64,000 nucleotides of DNA, from positions 34,415-98,414 of the forward strand of contig JAUIBE010000011.1 in assembly GCA_030428105.1 (NCBI GenBank), given 5' to 3'. Both the position numbers and the translations under genes were made by a program. Numbering within the stretch: position 1 is the stretch's first letter; each line of letters starts with the position of its first letter. The notes under the pieces are model-generated. The model did no database searches and had not been told where the DNA came from. It was given only the letters and a program-made list of their open reading frames with translations. Shown here piece by piece: positions 44,180 through 52,248 of the stretch. Source of the stretch: Gammaproteobacteria bacterium. Its GTDB lineage: Bacteria; Pseudomonadota; Gammaproteobacteria; Xanthomonadales; SZUA-36.

Positions 44180-45417
44180 TACTTTTCCTCCAGCGCCAGC
44201 ATTTCGGCCTGCTGTTCCTTGAGGTGCTGCGGCATTTCCTCGAACAGGTCTTCAAACATCTCGTGGGGGTCGAGGAACGGACCTTCGGTCATGGTTCCGT
44301 AGCTGCAGGCTTCTTTCCAGGTATCGGTGACGTGCTGCTTCATCTCCGCCTCGAGATCCTCCTGCTCCTGCTCAGACCAGTGCCCCAGGCGTTCCAGGTG
44401 GCCCTTCAGGCGCACCATGGGATCGCCCAGCGGGAACGCGGACCACTCGTCTTTCGGACGGTAGCGGCTGGGGTCGTCACTGGTGGAGTGGGCGCCACCG
44501 CGGTAGGTGACGAATTCGATCAGTGTCGGTCCGCCGCCGTTGCGTGCGCGTTCGGCCGCCCACTGGGTGGCCGCGTAGGTGGCCAGCAGATCGTTGCCGT
44601 CCACCCGCAAACCGGGAATGCCGTAGCCCGGGCCGCGCGCCGCGAACGGCCGCAGTTCACCGCCGGCGAAAGCCTGGAAGGTGGAAATGGCCCACTGGTT
44701 GTTCACCACGTTGAGAATCACCGGCGCCTGGTAAACCGCCGCAAAGGTCAGCGCCTGGTGGAAATCAGCCTCGGCGGTGCTGCCGTCGCCAATCCATGAA
44801 GCCGCGATGTCATCACTGCCCTTGATGGCCGCGGCCATCGCCCACCCAACCGCTTGCGGGTACTGGGTGGTGAGGTTTCCGGAGATCGTAAACACGTTGC
44901 CTTCAGCGTGCTGGTAGAACACCGGCATCTGCCGCCCTCGGCAAAAATCGCGGGTATTGGAAAGACAGTGGCACATCATGTTCAGAAGACCAGTGCCACG
45001 CATCAGGTACAACGCCTGCTGGCGGTAATGCGGAAAGCACATGTCGCTGTCGCGCAGCGCCATGCCCGGGCCAATCGAGGTGGCTTCCTCTCCCAGGCAC
45101 TGCATGTAAAAGGTAATCTTGCCCTGGCGCTGCATGCGCAGCATGCGGTCATCGTAAGCCCGCACCAGGGTCATGAGTTTCAATGCTTCCAGCAACTCAT
45201 CCTTGCCCAGTTCCGGGTTCCACTGCCCCTGTGCCTCGAATTCGTCGTCGAGGACACGCACCAGGTCAAATGCCAGGTGTTCCATGTCCTGCAGCGCCGC
45301 ATCGGTGGGCGGGCGTTCGACACTGCCAGCGTCGCTGAGCTTCAGGTAACTGAAGTCCGGCGCCTCGCCCGGTCGGGCCGTGGGGTGCGGAATATGAATT
45401 TTCGGTTGTGCGCTCAT
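44179..45417 (-). CDS. bkdA1: branched-chain 2-oxoacid dehydrogenase E1 alpha
   Basis: The 412-residue thiamine-diphosphate subunit is colinear with Pseudomonas BkdA1 as I recall it: FSYLKLSDAGSVERPP, MQRQGKITFYMQCLGEEA, DMCFPHYRQQALYLMRG, the ThDP motif GDGSTAEADFHQALTFAAVYQAPVILNVVNN and HSTSDDPSRYRP. It decarboxylates the 2-oxoacids of Val, Leu and Ile. A TATAAT-like -10 (45479-45474) lies upstream. It is the first gene of a three-gene operon that lacks an E3 gene. Confidence 0.95.
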   Translation of the reverse strand: MSAQPKIHIPHPTARPGEAPDFSYLKLSDAGSVERPPTDAALQDMEHLAFDLVRVLDDEFEAQGQWNPELGKDELLEALKLMTLVRAYDDRMLRMQRQGKITFYMQCLGEEATSIGPGMALRDSDMCFPHYRQQALYLMRGTGLLNMMCHCLSNTRDFCRGRQMPVFYQHAEGNVFTISGNLTTQYPQAVGWAMAAAIKGSDDIAASWIGDGSTAEADFHQALTFAAVYQAPVILNVVNNQWAISTFQAFAGGELRPFAARGPGYGIPGLRVDGNDLLATYAATQWAAERARNGGGPTLIEFVTYRGGAHSTSDDPSRYRPKDEWSAFPLGDPMVRLKGHLERLGHWSEQEQEDLEAEMKQHVTDTWKEACSYGTMTEGPFLDPHEMFEDLFEEMPQHLKEQQAEMLALEEK

Positions 45418-45473
45418 ATCGATGAAATTCCGTCTGATTGATCGGCGCGGGAAACCGCGGTCGGGAACTCCCT

Positions 45474-45479
45474 ATTATA
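45474..45479 (-). promoter_or_regulatory. -10-like TATAAT upstream of bkdA1
   Basis: A perfect TATAAT on the minus strand, 57 bases before the bkdA1 start codon. No good -35 is visible at 16-18 bases, so either an activator or another sigma factor may be involved. Confidence 0.35.
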
Positions 45480-45537
45480 GCCCAGCGACAAGGCCAGGGT
45501 TATGCAGCCCTGTTATGTCCCGCCTTATCACGCCAGG

Positions 45538-46557
45538 TTATAAGTGCTCGGATTTGGACGCCGAAAGCGCCCAGGTTGCCGGCACCAGGACCAGGGCTAC
45601 AAAGTAGTAATCCTGGCCGGGTAACGGCGTATGCGCTGAAACCATCGAGGCCAGCCTGGCCACCGCGGCAGGAATGATCGCAGCCGCCGTGCCCCACATC
45701 ATCAGGTTCAGCCCCAGGCGCTTGCGGGTCGCCCGATCCGTGCGGCTGTAATTCCTCAGCAGCAGGAACAAGCCAAACACCAGGAACACGGTGATGCCAA
45801 CGCCACTGATGAACTGGCCAACAAAAGCCGGCATCGAATCAGCCTGTGGAGTAAACAGGATGCGCCAGGCAATCAGCGCCCAGATCAACAGGATCGGCCA
45901 GTAAACCAGTTTGCGCCCCCAACCAGCCACCAGGGACGGCCGCGGGCTGGGAAACAGCAACAGGAAATGCACCATCGCGCCCAGGCCGAGCAGGAAAAAC
46001 AACTCGGCCACCACGGCGGCAATCGAACGAATGTCGTACGCCTGGATATAGGGCCCGCTGAAAAACGACAAGGACAAGCCCAGCCCCATCAGGAACAGGA
46101 TTCGGGTCGCGGCATTGGGCCGGGTCAGGCAAGCCGCCAGCGGAATCAGCAGGAAACCCAGGCCGACGATGGTGGAGAGGTATTCAATATGCTGCGCCCG
46201 CGGGCTGATGGCCTGGAATGCGGGACGGTAACGAATGGTCTGGTCTCCGCGCTCCACCACGTACGCGCGGCGTTCTCCAGGCTCCACCCGGGGAAGCCTG
46301 AGGATGTTGGCAGTGTCTTCAATCCGTTGACCGGCGATGCCGATGACGCGGTCACCCTCCTGCATGTTGACCCGCTCGGCAGGTCCGCCCGGAGTGAGTT
46401 CGCTGATGACATGATCTCGGTCCAGGACGAAACCGGCCTCGGTGCGATTGGGCACATCCAGCGCGCCGGCAATGCCCCAGGCCGCGACCAGCGCGGACAT
46501 CAGCAGCAGTAGCAGGAAATCGGAAGACTTGCGGGTTGATTCTTGTTGGTTCGACAT
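45538..46557 (-). CDS. PDZ-domain membrane protein
   Basis: The 339-residue protein has an N-terminal transmembrane segment (about 13-33), a PDZ domain (about 40-110, ELTPGGPAERVNMQEGDRVIGIAGQRI) and then seven or eight more membrane segments. The PDZ-then-membrane order recalls sensor-type membrane proteins and some site-2-protease relatives, but no HExxH protease motif is seen. Function is unknown. It is co-directional with tesA, whose stop lies 19 bases upstream of its start. Confidence 0.75.
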   Translation of the reverse strand: MSNQQESTRKSSDFLLLLLMSALVAAWGIAGALDVPNRTEAGFVLDRDHVISELTPGGPAERVNMQEGDRVIGIAGQRIEDTANILRLPRVEPGERRAYVVERGDQTIRYRPAFQAISPRAQHIEYLSTIVGLGFLLIPLAACLTRPNAATRILFLMGLGLSLSFFSGPYIQAYDIRSIAAVVAELFFLLGLGAMVHFLLLFPSPRPSLVAGWGRKLVYWPILLIWALIAWRILFTPQADSMPAFVGQFISGVGITVFLVFGLFLLLRNYSRTDRATRKRLGLNLMMWGTAAAIIPAAVARLASMVSAHTPLPGQDYYFVALVLVPATWALSASKSEHL

Positions 46558-46576
46558 ACCAGGCGCCCCGGTTCAA

Positions 46577-47227
46577 TCAGTCCAGCAGTGGCTGCAATTC
46601 AGGCCACACATTATCCAGCAGAACCGGTTGTGCTTCGACATTGGGGTGCACCCCGTCCGCCTGCATCATCCCCGGGACGAGGGCCACGTCCTGCATGAAA
46701 AAATCAACCAGGCGGGTGCCGTGTTCAGCGGCCAGCTCGGGATACATGCCCTCGAAACGCGCCACGTACTCACTGCCATAGTTGGGCGGAATGCGGATGC
46801 CCAGCAGCAACACCTCGGCGCCAGCCTGCCTGGCAGCGACCACCATGGATTCAAGGTTGTCGCGAGTCACTTCCAGTGGCAGGCCACGAAGGCCGTCGTT
46901 GCCTCCAAGCTCGATAATCACGATGCCGGGCTGGTAACGTTCGAGCAAACGGGGGAACCTCGCCAGCCCTCCTTCGGTCGTATCCCCGGTGATGCTCGAG
47001 TTGAAAACCCGCCAGTTATAGCCATCTTCATTCAAACGGGATTGCAACAGGCTGGGCCAGGCTTCGCGCGTCTGCATGTTGTAGGCAGCGCTGAGCGAAT
47101 CGCCGATCACCAGGATCACCGGCCGTGAGGCCGATTCTTCGGCTTCCAGCGTGTCGCAAAACGCGGAAGGGGCCAGCAACAGGGCCAGACCCATAATACA
47201 AACAAGGTTATTGATTAATTTAATCAT
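46577..47227 (-). CDS. tesA: exported arylesterase/acyl-CoA thioesterase, GDSL family
   Basis: The 216-residue SGNH hydrolase has a signal peptide and the blocks VIGDSLSAAY (nucleophile Ser44), GGNDGL, and a C-terminal DGVHPNVEAQ (Asp and His). It matches E. coli TesA: a periplasmic thioesterase, protease and lysophospholipase. The ATG at 47227 was chosen; its ATG overlaps the divergent ybbA ATG in the bases CATG. A later in-frame ATG at 47194 lacks a basic n-region. The divergent tesA/ybbA pair is conserved with enterobacteria. Confidence 0.93.
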   Translation of the reverse strand: MIKLINNLVCIMGLALLLAPSAFCDTLEAEESASRPVILVIGDSLSAAYNMQTREAWPSLLQSRLNEDGYNWRVFNSSITGDTTEGGLARFPRLLERYQPGIVIIELGGNDGLRGLPLEVTRDNLESMVVAARQAGAEVLLLGIRIPPNYGSEYVARFEGMYPELAAEHGTRLVDFFMQDVALVPGMMQADGVHPNVEAQPVLLDNVWPELQPLLD

Positions 47228-47924
47228 GCAAGATTCTGAAATTATTCTACAAACCACTGACCTAACCAAGCAGGTCCCCAGCCCCGGCGGCACCCTTACG
47301 ATCCTCCAATCGGTGGATCTTTCGGTGCGCCGCGGTGAATCCCTGGCCATTGTTGGCGCATCGGGCGCCGGCAAGTCTACCTTGCTGGGACTGCTCGCGG
47401 GGCTCGACGTTCCAAGCCGGGGCTCGGTGCAGCTCAAAGATGTTGTGCTCACCGCGCTGGACGAGGACGGCCGCGCCGCGGTACGTGCAGACAAGGTGGG
47501 GTTTGTTTTCCAGTCTTTCCACCTGGTGCCTTCCTTGACCGCGCTTGAAAACGTGATGCTGCCGCTGGAACTCTCGGGCAGGGATGGCGCTCGGGCTGCA
47601 GCGCTGGGCGCGCTCGAAATGGTGGGCCTGGAAAAACGCACCGGCCACTACCCCCACCAGCTATCCGGCGGCGAGAAACAGCGCGTCGCCATCGCCCGCG
47701 CCTTCGTGGTGCAGCCCGAGGTGATGTTTGCCGACGAGCCCACCGGAAACCTCGACCAGAGAACCGGCGAAACCGTCGCCGACCTGCTGTTCCGGATCAA
47801 CCGCGAATCAGGCACCACCCTGATCCTGGTGACCCATGACCATGGCCTGGCGGAACGCTGCCAGCGGATCGTGTACATGGATGCCGGGCGGCTGGGCGAT
47901 TCGCCCGAGGTTGCCAGCCCTTGA
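47226..47924 (+). CDS. ybbA: ABC transporter ATP-binding protein, YbbA-like
   Basis: The 232-residue ATPase is of the LolD/MacB type. Walker A is GASGAGKST (44-52), the signature LSGGEKQRV, and Walker B VMFADEPTGN. FVFQSFHLVPSLTALENVMLP is typical of the YbbA/LolD branch. The ATG at 47226 overlaps the divergent tesA start; no ribosome site is visible before it. Its last four bases overlap the start of the permease gene (TTGA). It powers YbbP. Confidence 0.94.
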   Translation: MQDSEIILQTTDLTKQVPSPGGTLTILQSVDLSVRRGESLAIVGASGAGKSTLLGLLAGLDVPSRGSVQLKDVVLTALDEDGRAAVRADKVGFVFQSFHLVPSLTALENVMLPLELSGRDGARAAALGALEMVGLEKRTGHYPHQLSGGEKQRVAIARAFVVQPEVMFADEPTGNLDQRTGETVADLLFRINRESGTTLILVTHDHGLAERCQRIVYMDAGRLGDSPEVASP

Positions 47925-50461
47925 ACCAGGCCAACGTGGCGTCGACGCCAACCCGGCGCAGCAGTGGATTTGGCCACGCGCTGCGCCTGCTGATGCGCGA
48001 CTGGCGCTCGGGCGAACTTACCGTGCTGCTCACCGCGCTGGTGATCGCGGTTACCGCGCTGACCGCGGTGGCGTTTCTCACCGACCGCGTATCCCAGGCC
48101 GTGGCCATGCGCGCCGCAGAATCCCTGGCCGCTGACCTTCGCCTGGCTTCCACCCAGCCGATCAGCCGGGACTACGCCGCGGCGGCGCAGGCCCAGGGGC
48201 TGCGCACCGCAGACCTGGCCTCGATGCCCAGCGTGGTGTTCAGCGGTGAAGGCGCACAGCAGTCCAACACCCTGGCAGCAATTCGCGCAGCCAGCGACCA
48301 GTACCCATTGCGCGGCTCCCTGATCCTTGCCGACCAGCTGCTCGGTGAGGAATACAACGCCACCGGCGCACCGCCTGCCGGCGAGGCCTGGGCGTCACCG
48401 CGGCTGCTTACCCGCCTGGGCGTGGAAGTAGGCGCGGTGATCCGCGTTGGCGAAACCTCCGTGGTGGCAACCCGTGTACTGGTGTCGCGTCCTGATGAAG
48501 GCATCCGCTTCACCGATCTCGCTCCCAGCCTGCTGATCAACATGGCCGACCTCGAAAAGACTGGCCTGGTGCAGCCCGGCAGTCGTATCGCTTACCGCGG
48601 ATTGTTTTCCGGCAGTCGCGAGCAGGTCGACGCCTTCAAGCCCGTGCTGGAAGCCATGATGGCCGACGGCGAGGAACTGGAAGACATTCGTGACGCCAAC
48701 CCGCAGGTCCGCTCCGCGATGGACCGCTCGGGCCGCTTCCTCAACCTGGCGTCCCTGGTTTCCGTGTTATTGGCTGCCGTGGCCGTGGCGATGTCCGCAC
48801 GCCGCTACGCCCATCGCCACCGTGATCGCATCGCCCTGATGAAGTGCCTGGGCGCCAGCCAGCGGCAGATCCTGCTTTCCAGCCTGGTGCAGATGTTCAC
48901 CCTGGCCGTCATTGCCGGCGTGATCGGCGCGGCGCTGGGCTATTTTTCCCACAGCGCGCTGGCGTGGCTGATGCGCGACATGATCCAGCAGACGCTGCCG
49001 GCGCCGGGCTGGAGCCCGGTTGGCCTAGGCCTGATCACCGCAACCCTGGTGCTGGCCGGCTTTGCCCTGCCCGACCTGCTGCAGATGCGCAAGACGCCAC
49101 CGCTGCGGGTACTGCGCCACGACATTGGCCCACCGCCGATTCGCTATGGCCTGAGCTGGCTGGCCGCGATTGCCGCTATCCTGCTGTTAATGCTGTGGAT
49201 TGTCGAAGATGCGCAGTTGGTCTTGATGATCTTCGGCGGAATAGCCGCCACCTTTGCATTGCTGGCGCTGGCGGGCTGGCTGCTGGTTCGCAGCCTGCAG
49301 GGTTTCCGTGGCGCGGCAGGTATCGCCTGGCGTTTTGGCCTGGCCAGCCTGGCCAGGAGGGGGCGCGAAAGCGTGGCCCAGGTGGTCGCCTTTGGCCTCG
49401 GCATCATGGTGCTGCTGCTGCTCACCACGGTGCGCAACGACCTGATGGACACCTGGCGCGCCAGCCTGCCCGACAACGCGCCCAACCAGTTCCTGATCAA
49501 TATCCAGGGCCACGAGGTGGACGGGGTTCGCGACTTCTTCGTCGACAACGGCCTGGACGCGCCGATCCTCTACCCGATGGTGCGTGGGCGCATGACCCAC
49601 ATCAACGGGGAGGACGTCACCGAGATGACCTTCCCCAACCCGCAGGGACGCCGCTGGGCGCGACGCGACGCCAACCTGAGCTGGTCCAGCCAGTTGCAGG
49701 ACGACAACACCATCATCGAGGGCCAGTTCTGGAGCGATGGCGCCAGCGAGGCGCAAATTTCCATTGAACAGGAATTTGCCGCCGACCTCGGCGTCGGGCC
49801 CGGCGACACGCTGGAGTTCGACGTTGCCGGCGAACCGGTGAGCGCTGAAATTACCAGCGTGCGAACCGTGGAGTGGGATTCTTTCCGGCCCAATTTTTTC
49901 GTCATGTTTGCCCCCGGCCAGCTCAACGACTACCCGGCCACCTGGATCACCAGCGCGCGGGTGGAAGAGACCGACAAGCACATCATGCTCGACCTGATGC
50001 GGGCCTTTCCGTCGGTCACCGTGATCGACCTGGATTCTGTTTTGCGCCAGGTGCGGGACGTGATGGACAAGGCCGCGCTGGCGGTGCAGGCCGTGTTCCT
50101 GTTCACCCTGCTGGCGGGCCTGATCGTTCTGTGGGCGGCGGTACAGTCGACCCGCGACGAGCGCCGCTATGAAAGCGCCCTGCTTCGCACCCTGGGCGCG
50201 CGGCGCAGCCGTGTGCTGGCGGGCGTCGCCGCCGAGTTCCTCGCCATTGGCCTGCTGTCTGGCATTCTCGCCGCGGCCGGCGCCAGTGGCATCGCCTGGC
50301 TGTTTTCCACCCGCCTGCTCGAGCTTGACTACAGCTTCAGCCTGGTTCCCTGGCTGGCCGGCCCGGTGCTGGGTATGATCGTGGTGGGGCTGAGCGGCAC
50401 CGCCGCCACCTGGCGGGTGGTCACCCATGCCCCGGTCAACGTGCTGAGGCACGCAAACTGA
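47921..50461 (+). CDS. ybbP: YbbP-like ABC transporter permease
   Basis: The 846-residue protein has two FtsX-type domains and about ten membrane segments: four in the N-terminal half (from residue 30), then a large periplasmic segment and further ones to the C terminus. It starts with TTG overlapping the ybbA stop. The pairs MKCLGASQRQILLSSLVQ and LLRTLGARRSRVLAGVAAEF are the cytoplasmic coupling-helix motifs of FtsX-type permeases. The YbbAP complex is thought to act in lipid, lipoprotein or small hydrophobic-molecule traffic, linked with TesA. Confidence 0.92.
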   Translation: MNQANVASTPTRRSSGFGHALRLLMRDWRSGELTVLLTALVIAVTALTAVAFLTDRVSQAVAMRAAESLAADLRLASTQPISRDYAAAAQAQGLRTADLASMPSVVFSGEGAQQSNTLAAIRAASDQYPLRGSLILADQLLGEEYNATGAPPAGEAWASPRLLTRLGVEVGAVIRVGETSVVATRVLVSRPDEGIRFTDLAPSLLINMADLEKTGLVQPGSRIAYRGLFSGSREQVDAFKPVLEAMMADGEELEDIRDANPQVRSAMDRSGRFLNLASLVSVLLAAVAVAMSARRYAHRHRDRIALMKCLGASQRQILLSSLVQMFTLAVIAGVIGAALGYFSHSALAWLMRDMIQQTLPAPGWSPVGLGLITATLVLAGFALPDLLQMRKTPPLRVLRHDIGPPPIRYGLSWLAAIAAILLLMLWIVEDAQLVLMIFGGIAATFALLALAGWLLVRSLQGFRGAAGIAWRFGLASLARRGRESVAQVVAFGLGIMVLLLLTTVRNDLMDTWRASLPDNAPNQFLINIQGHEVDGVRDFFVDNGLDAPILYPMVRGRMTHINGEDVTEMTFPNPQGRRWARRDANLSWSSQLQDDNTIIEGQFWSDGASEAQISIEQEFAADLGVGPGDTLEFDVAGEPVSAEITSVRTVEWDSFRPNFFVMFAPGQLNDYPATWITSARVEETDKHIMLDLMRAFPSVTVIDLDSVLRQVRDVMDKAALAVQAVFLFTLLAGLIVLWAAVQSTRDERRYESALLRTLGARRSRVLAGVAAEFLAIGLLSGILAAAGASGIAWLFSTRLLELDYSFSLVPWLAGPVLGMIVVGLSGTAATWRVVTHAPVNVLRHAN

Positions 50462-50474
50462 GCCAGGCCGCCAT

Positions 50475-51299
50475 TTGAAAGCGCAATTTGAACAGCAGGG
50501 CTACTGCGTGCTGGAAAAAGCCATCCAGCCGGCAGACCTGGCGTCGATTCGCGATGCCGCGGAACGCATCGTCGACGACTTCGATGTCGACGCCCACCGC
50601 TCGGTGTTCTCCACCCGCGACCGCGACAAGGGCCGTGACCGCTACTTCATGGAGTCGGCCGAGGCGGTGCACTGCTTCCTGGAAGAAGAGGCGCTGGATG
50701 AGACAGGCGCGCTGACCGTTCCCAAGTCACGGGCGATCAACAAGATCGGCCACGCCATGCACGACCTGGTGCCGGAATTCACGCGCTTCTGTCGCCTGCC
50801 GCTGTTCGCTGAACTGCTTCGCGCGCTTGGCTACCACAAGCCGCAGCTGTGGCAAACCATGTACATCTACAAGCAGCCGCGTATCGGCGGCGAGGTGCGC
50901 TGGCACCAGGACGCCAGCTACCTGCAAACCAGCGGCAGCCCGGTTACCGGGGTGTGGGTGGCGATTGAAGACGCAACCCTGGAAAACGGCTGCCTGTGGG
51001 TTCAACCCGGCGGCCATCGCTCGCCGCTGCGAGATAGCTACGAGGTGGACCACGCCACCCTGGAAGGCGAGTTGCACAACCTGGACCGTACCCCGTGGCC
51101 GGGGCCCAATGAAGGCGTGCCGCTGGAACTGGAAGCAGGCGGCATCGTGGTTTTCAGCGACCGCATGCCGCACTACAGCTCCGCCAACCGCTCGAATCGT
51201 TCGCGCCAGGCATTCACCATGCATTTCAGCGACCACGACAGCACCTGGCTGCCGCACAACTGGTTGCAGCGCCGATCGCTGCCGCCGTTCTATCTCTAG
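50475..51299 (+). CDS. phytanoyl-CoA dioxygenase (PhyH) family protein
   Basis: The 274-residue Fe(II)/2-oxoglutarate-dependent oxygenase has the HxD...H metal triad: His144 and Asp146 in RWHQDASYL, and His233 in MPHYSSANRS; the 2-oxoglutarate-binding arginine is in NRSRQAFTMHF. The start is TTG at 50475, 13 bases after ybbP, so it is the third gene of the ybbA-ybbP unit. PhyH enzymes hydroxylate a lipid, antibiotic or amino-acid derivative. The substrate is unknown. Linking it to TesA/YbbAP lipid traffic is inference. Confidence 0.86.
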   Translation: MKAQFEQQGYCVLEKAIQPADLASIRDAAERIVDDFDVDAHRSVFSTRDRDKGRDRYFMESAEAVHCFLEEEALDETGALTVPKSRAINKIGHAMHDLVPEFTRFCRLPLFAELLRALGYHKPQLWQTMYIYKQPRIGGEVRWHQDASYLQTSGSPVTGVWVAIEDATLENGCLWVQPGGHRSPLRDSYEVDHATLEGELHNLDRTPWPGPNEGVPLELEAGGIVVFSDRMPHYSSANRSNRSRQAFTMHFSDHDSTWLPHNWLQRRSLPPFYL

Positions 51300-51306
51300 G
51301 CCGGGC

Positions 51307-52116
51307 TCACTCCTCCGGCACAAATGCCACCGCGCGCAGCGGCGCGCCACTACCACCGCCAATCTTCATCGGCAGGGCCACCACCAGGGCGCCTGTAGGC
51401 GGCAGTTCATCGAGGCTGGCCAGGTTTTCAAAGCCGGGAATATTGTGGGCGTAGAGAATGCGATGGGTGAGGAACTGGCTGGATTGGCCGTGGTCGATGC
51501 TCGGCGTATCGATTCCAACTGAGGCAACCTTGCGTTCGCGCACCAGGAAACGCGCGGCTTCCGGGTGAATCCCCGGAAAATGCAGCTTGGCAACGGCTTC
51601 CGCGCCACGCTCCCCGGTGCCCATGTAGGCATGCGCGTCCGGCCAGCGGGAAGCGAAGCCGGTTTTGAACAATACGATGGAGCCGGGCGGGATCAGCCCA
51701 TGCTGCGCCTCCCAGGCCTCGATATCCTCCCTGCTTGCCTGGTAGTCGACATCCTCCGCCGACTGTTCACGCACGTCGATGACAACCGCCGGGCCGATCA
51801 GGCGCGAAAGCGGTATTTGCTCGACGCTGTCCTTGCCCTCGGCGAAATGCACCGGGGCATCCAGGTGGGTGCCGCCGTGCTCGGCAGTGCAAAAACTGTA
51901 CGCGGTGTAATAAAAGCCGGCATCGGTCTGGCCCTCGAACACCGTGTCCTTGCGAAAGCCCTCGGCGGTCGGCCAGTACAGCGTGTCGTCATCGTATTCG
52001 TGGCTCAGGTCCACCCAGCGGCCCTTGGACAGGTCAACCACCTGTGCCTGCATGGGTAGCGCCACTGCTGCCAGCAGTGCGGCTACCGCCTTGATAAGCC
52101 CGCCCCGTCTGTTCAT
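51307..52116 (-). CDS. exported cyclase (kynurenine formamidase-like) family protein
   Basis: The 269-residue metal-dependent hydrolase has a signal peptide (MNRRGGLIKAVAALLAAVALPMQA). The zinc motif HGGTHLDAPVHF (His80, His84, Asp86, His90) identifies the cyclase/KynB family, with SRLIGPAVVIDV, PGSIVLFKTGFA and VASVGIDTPSIDHGQS. Cytoplasmic KynB enzymes hydrolyse N-formylkynurenine; exported members of this family act on unknown amides or lactones. The ATG at 52116 follows AGGGGAGT. It is convergent with the PhyH gene. Confidence 0.88.
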   Translation of the reverse strand: MNRRGGLIKAVAALLAAVALPMQAQVVDLSKGRWVDLSHEYDDDTLYWPTAEGFRKDTVFEGQTDAGFYYTAYSFCTAEHGGTHLDAPVHFAEGKDSVEQIPLSRLIGPAVVIDVREQSAEDVDYQASREDIEAWEAQHGLIPPGSIVLFKTGFASRWPDAHAYMGTGERGAEAVAKLHFPGIHPEAARFLVRERKVASVGIDTPSIDHGQSSQFLTHRILYAHNIPGFENLASLDELPPTGALVVALPMKIGGGSGAPLRAVAFVPEE

Positions 52117-52248
52117 TCCGTTACTCCCCTGCTCACGATTAGAATGTCGCCATTATGCCGCCCTGGACGCTTTCTTCCATAGCGCGCCTTCGCCAGTTGC
52201 TATGATGAATTCCTGTTTCCCTGGAAAACCAGCACCGGTCAACCCGCG

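Noticed and set aside
47228..47641. N-terminal extension of tesA across ybbA
   Set aside because: The extension runs antisense through the ABC ATPase gene and would place the signal peptide in the middle of the protein.
49187..50452. A 421-codon minus-strand frame in ybbP
   Set aside because: Histidine/glutamine-rich shadow frame opposite a well-supported permease gene.
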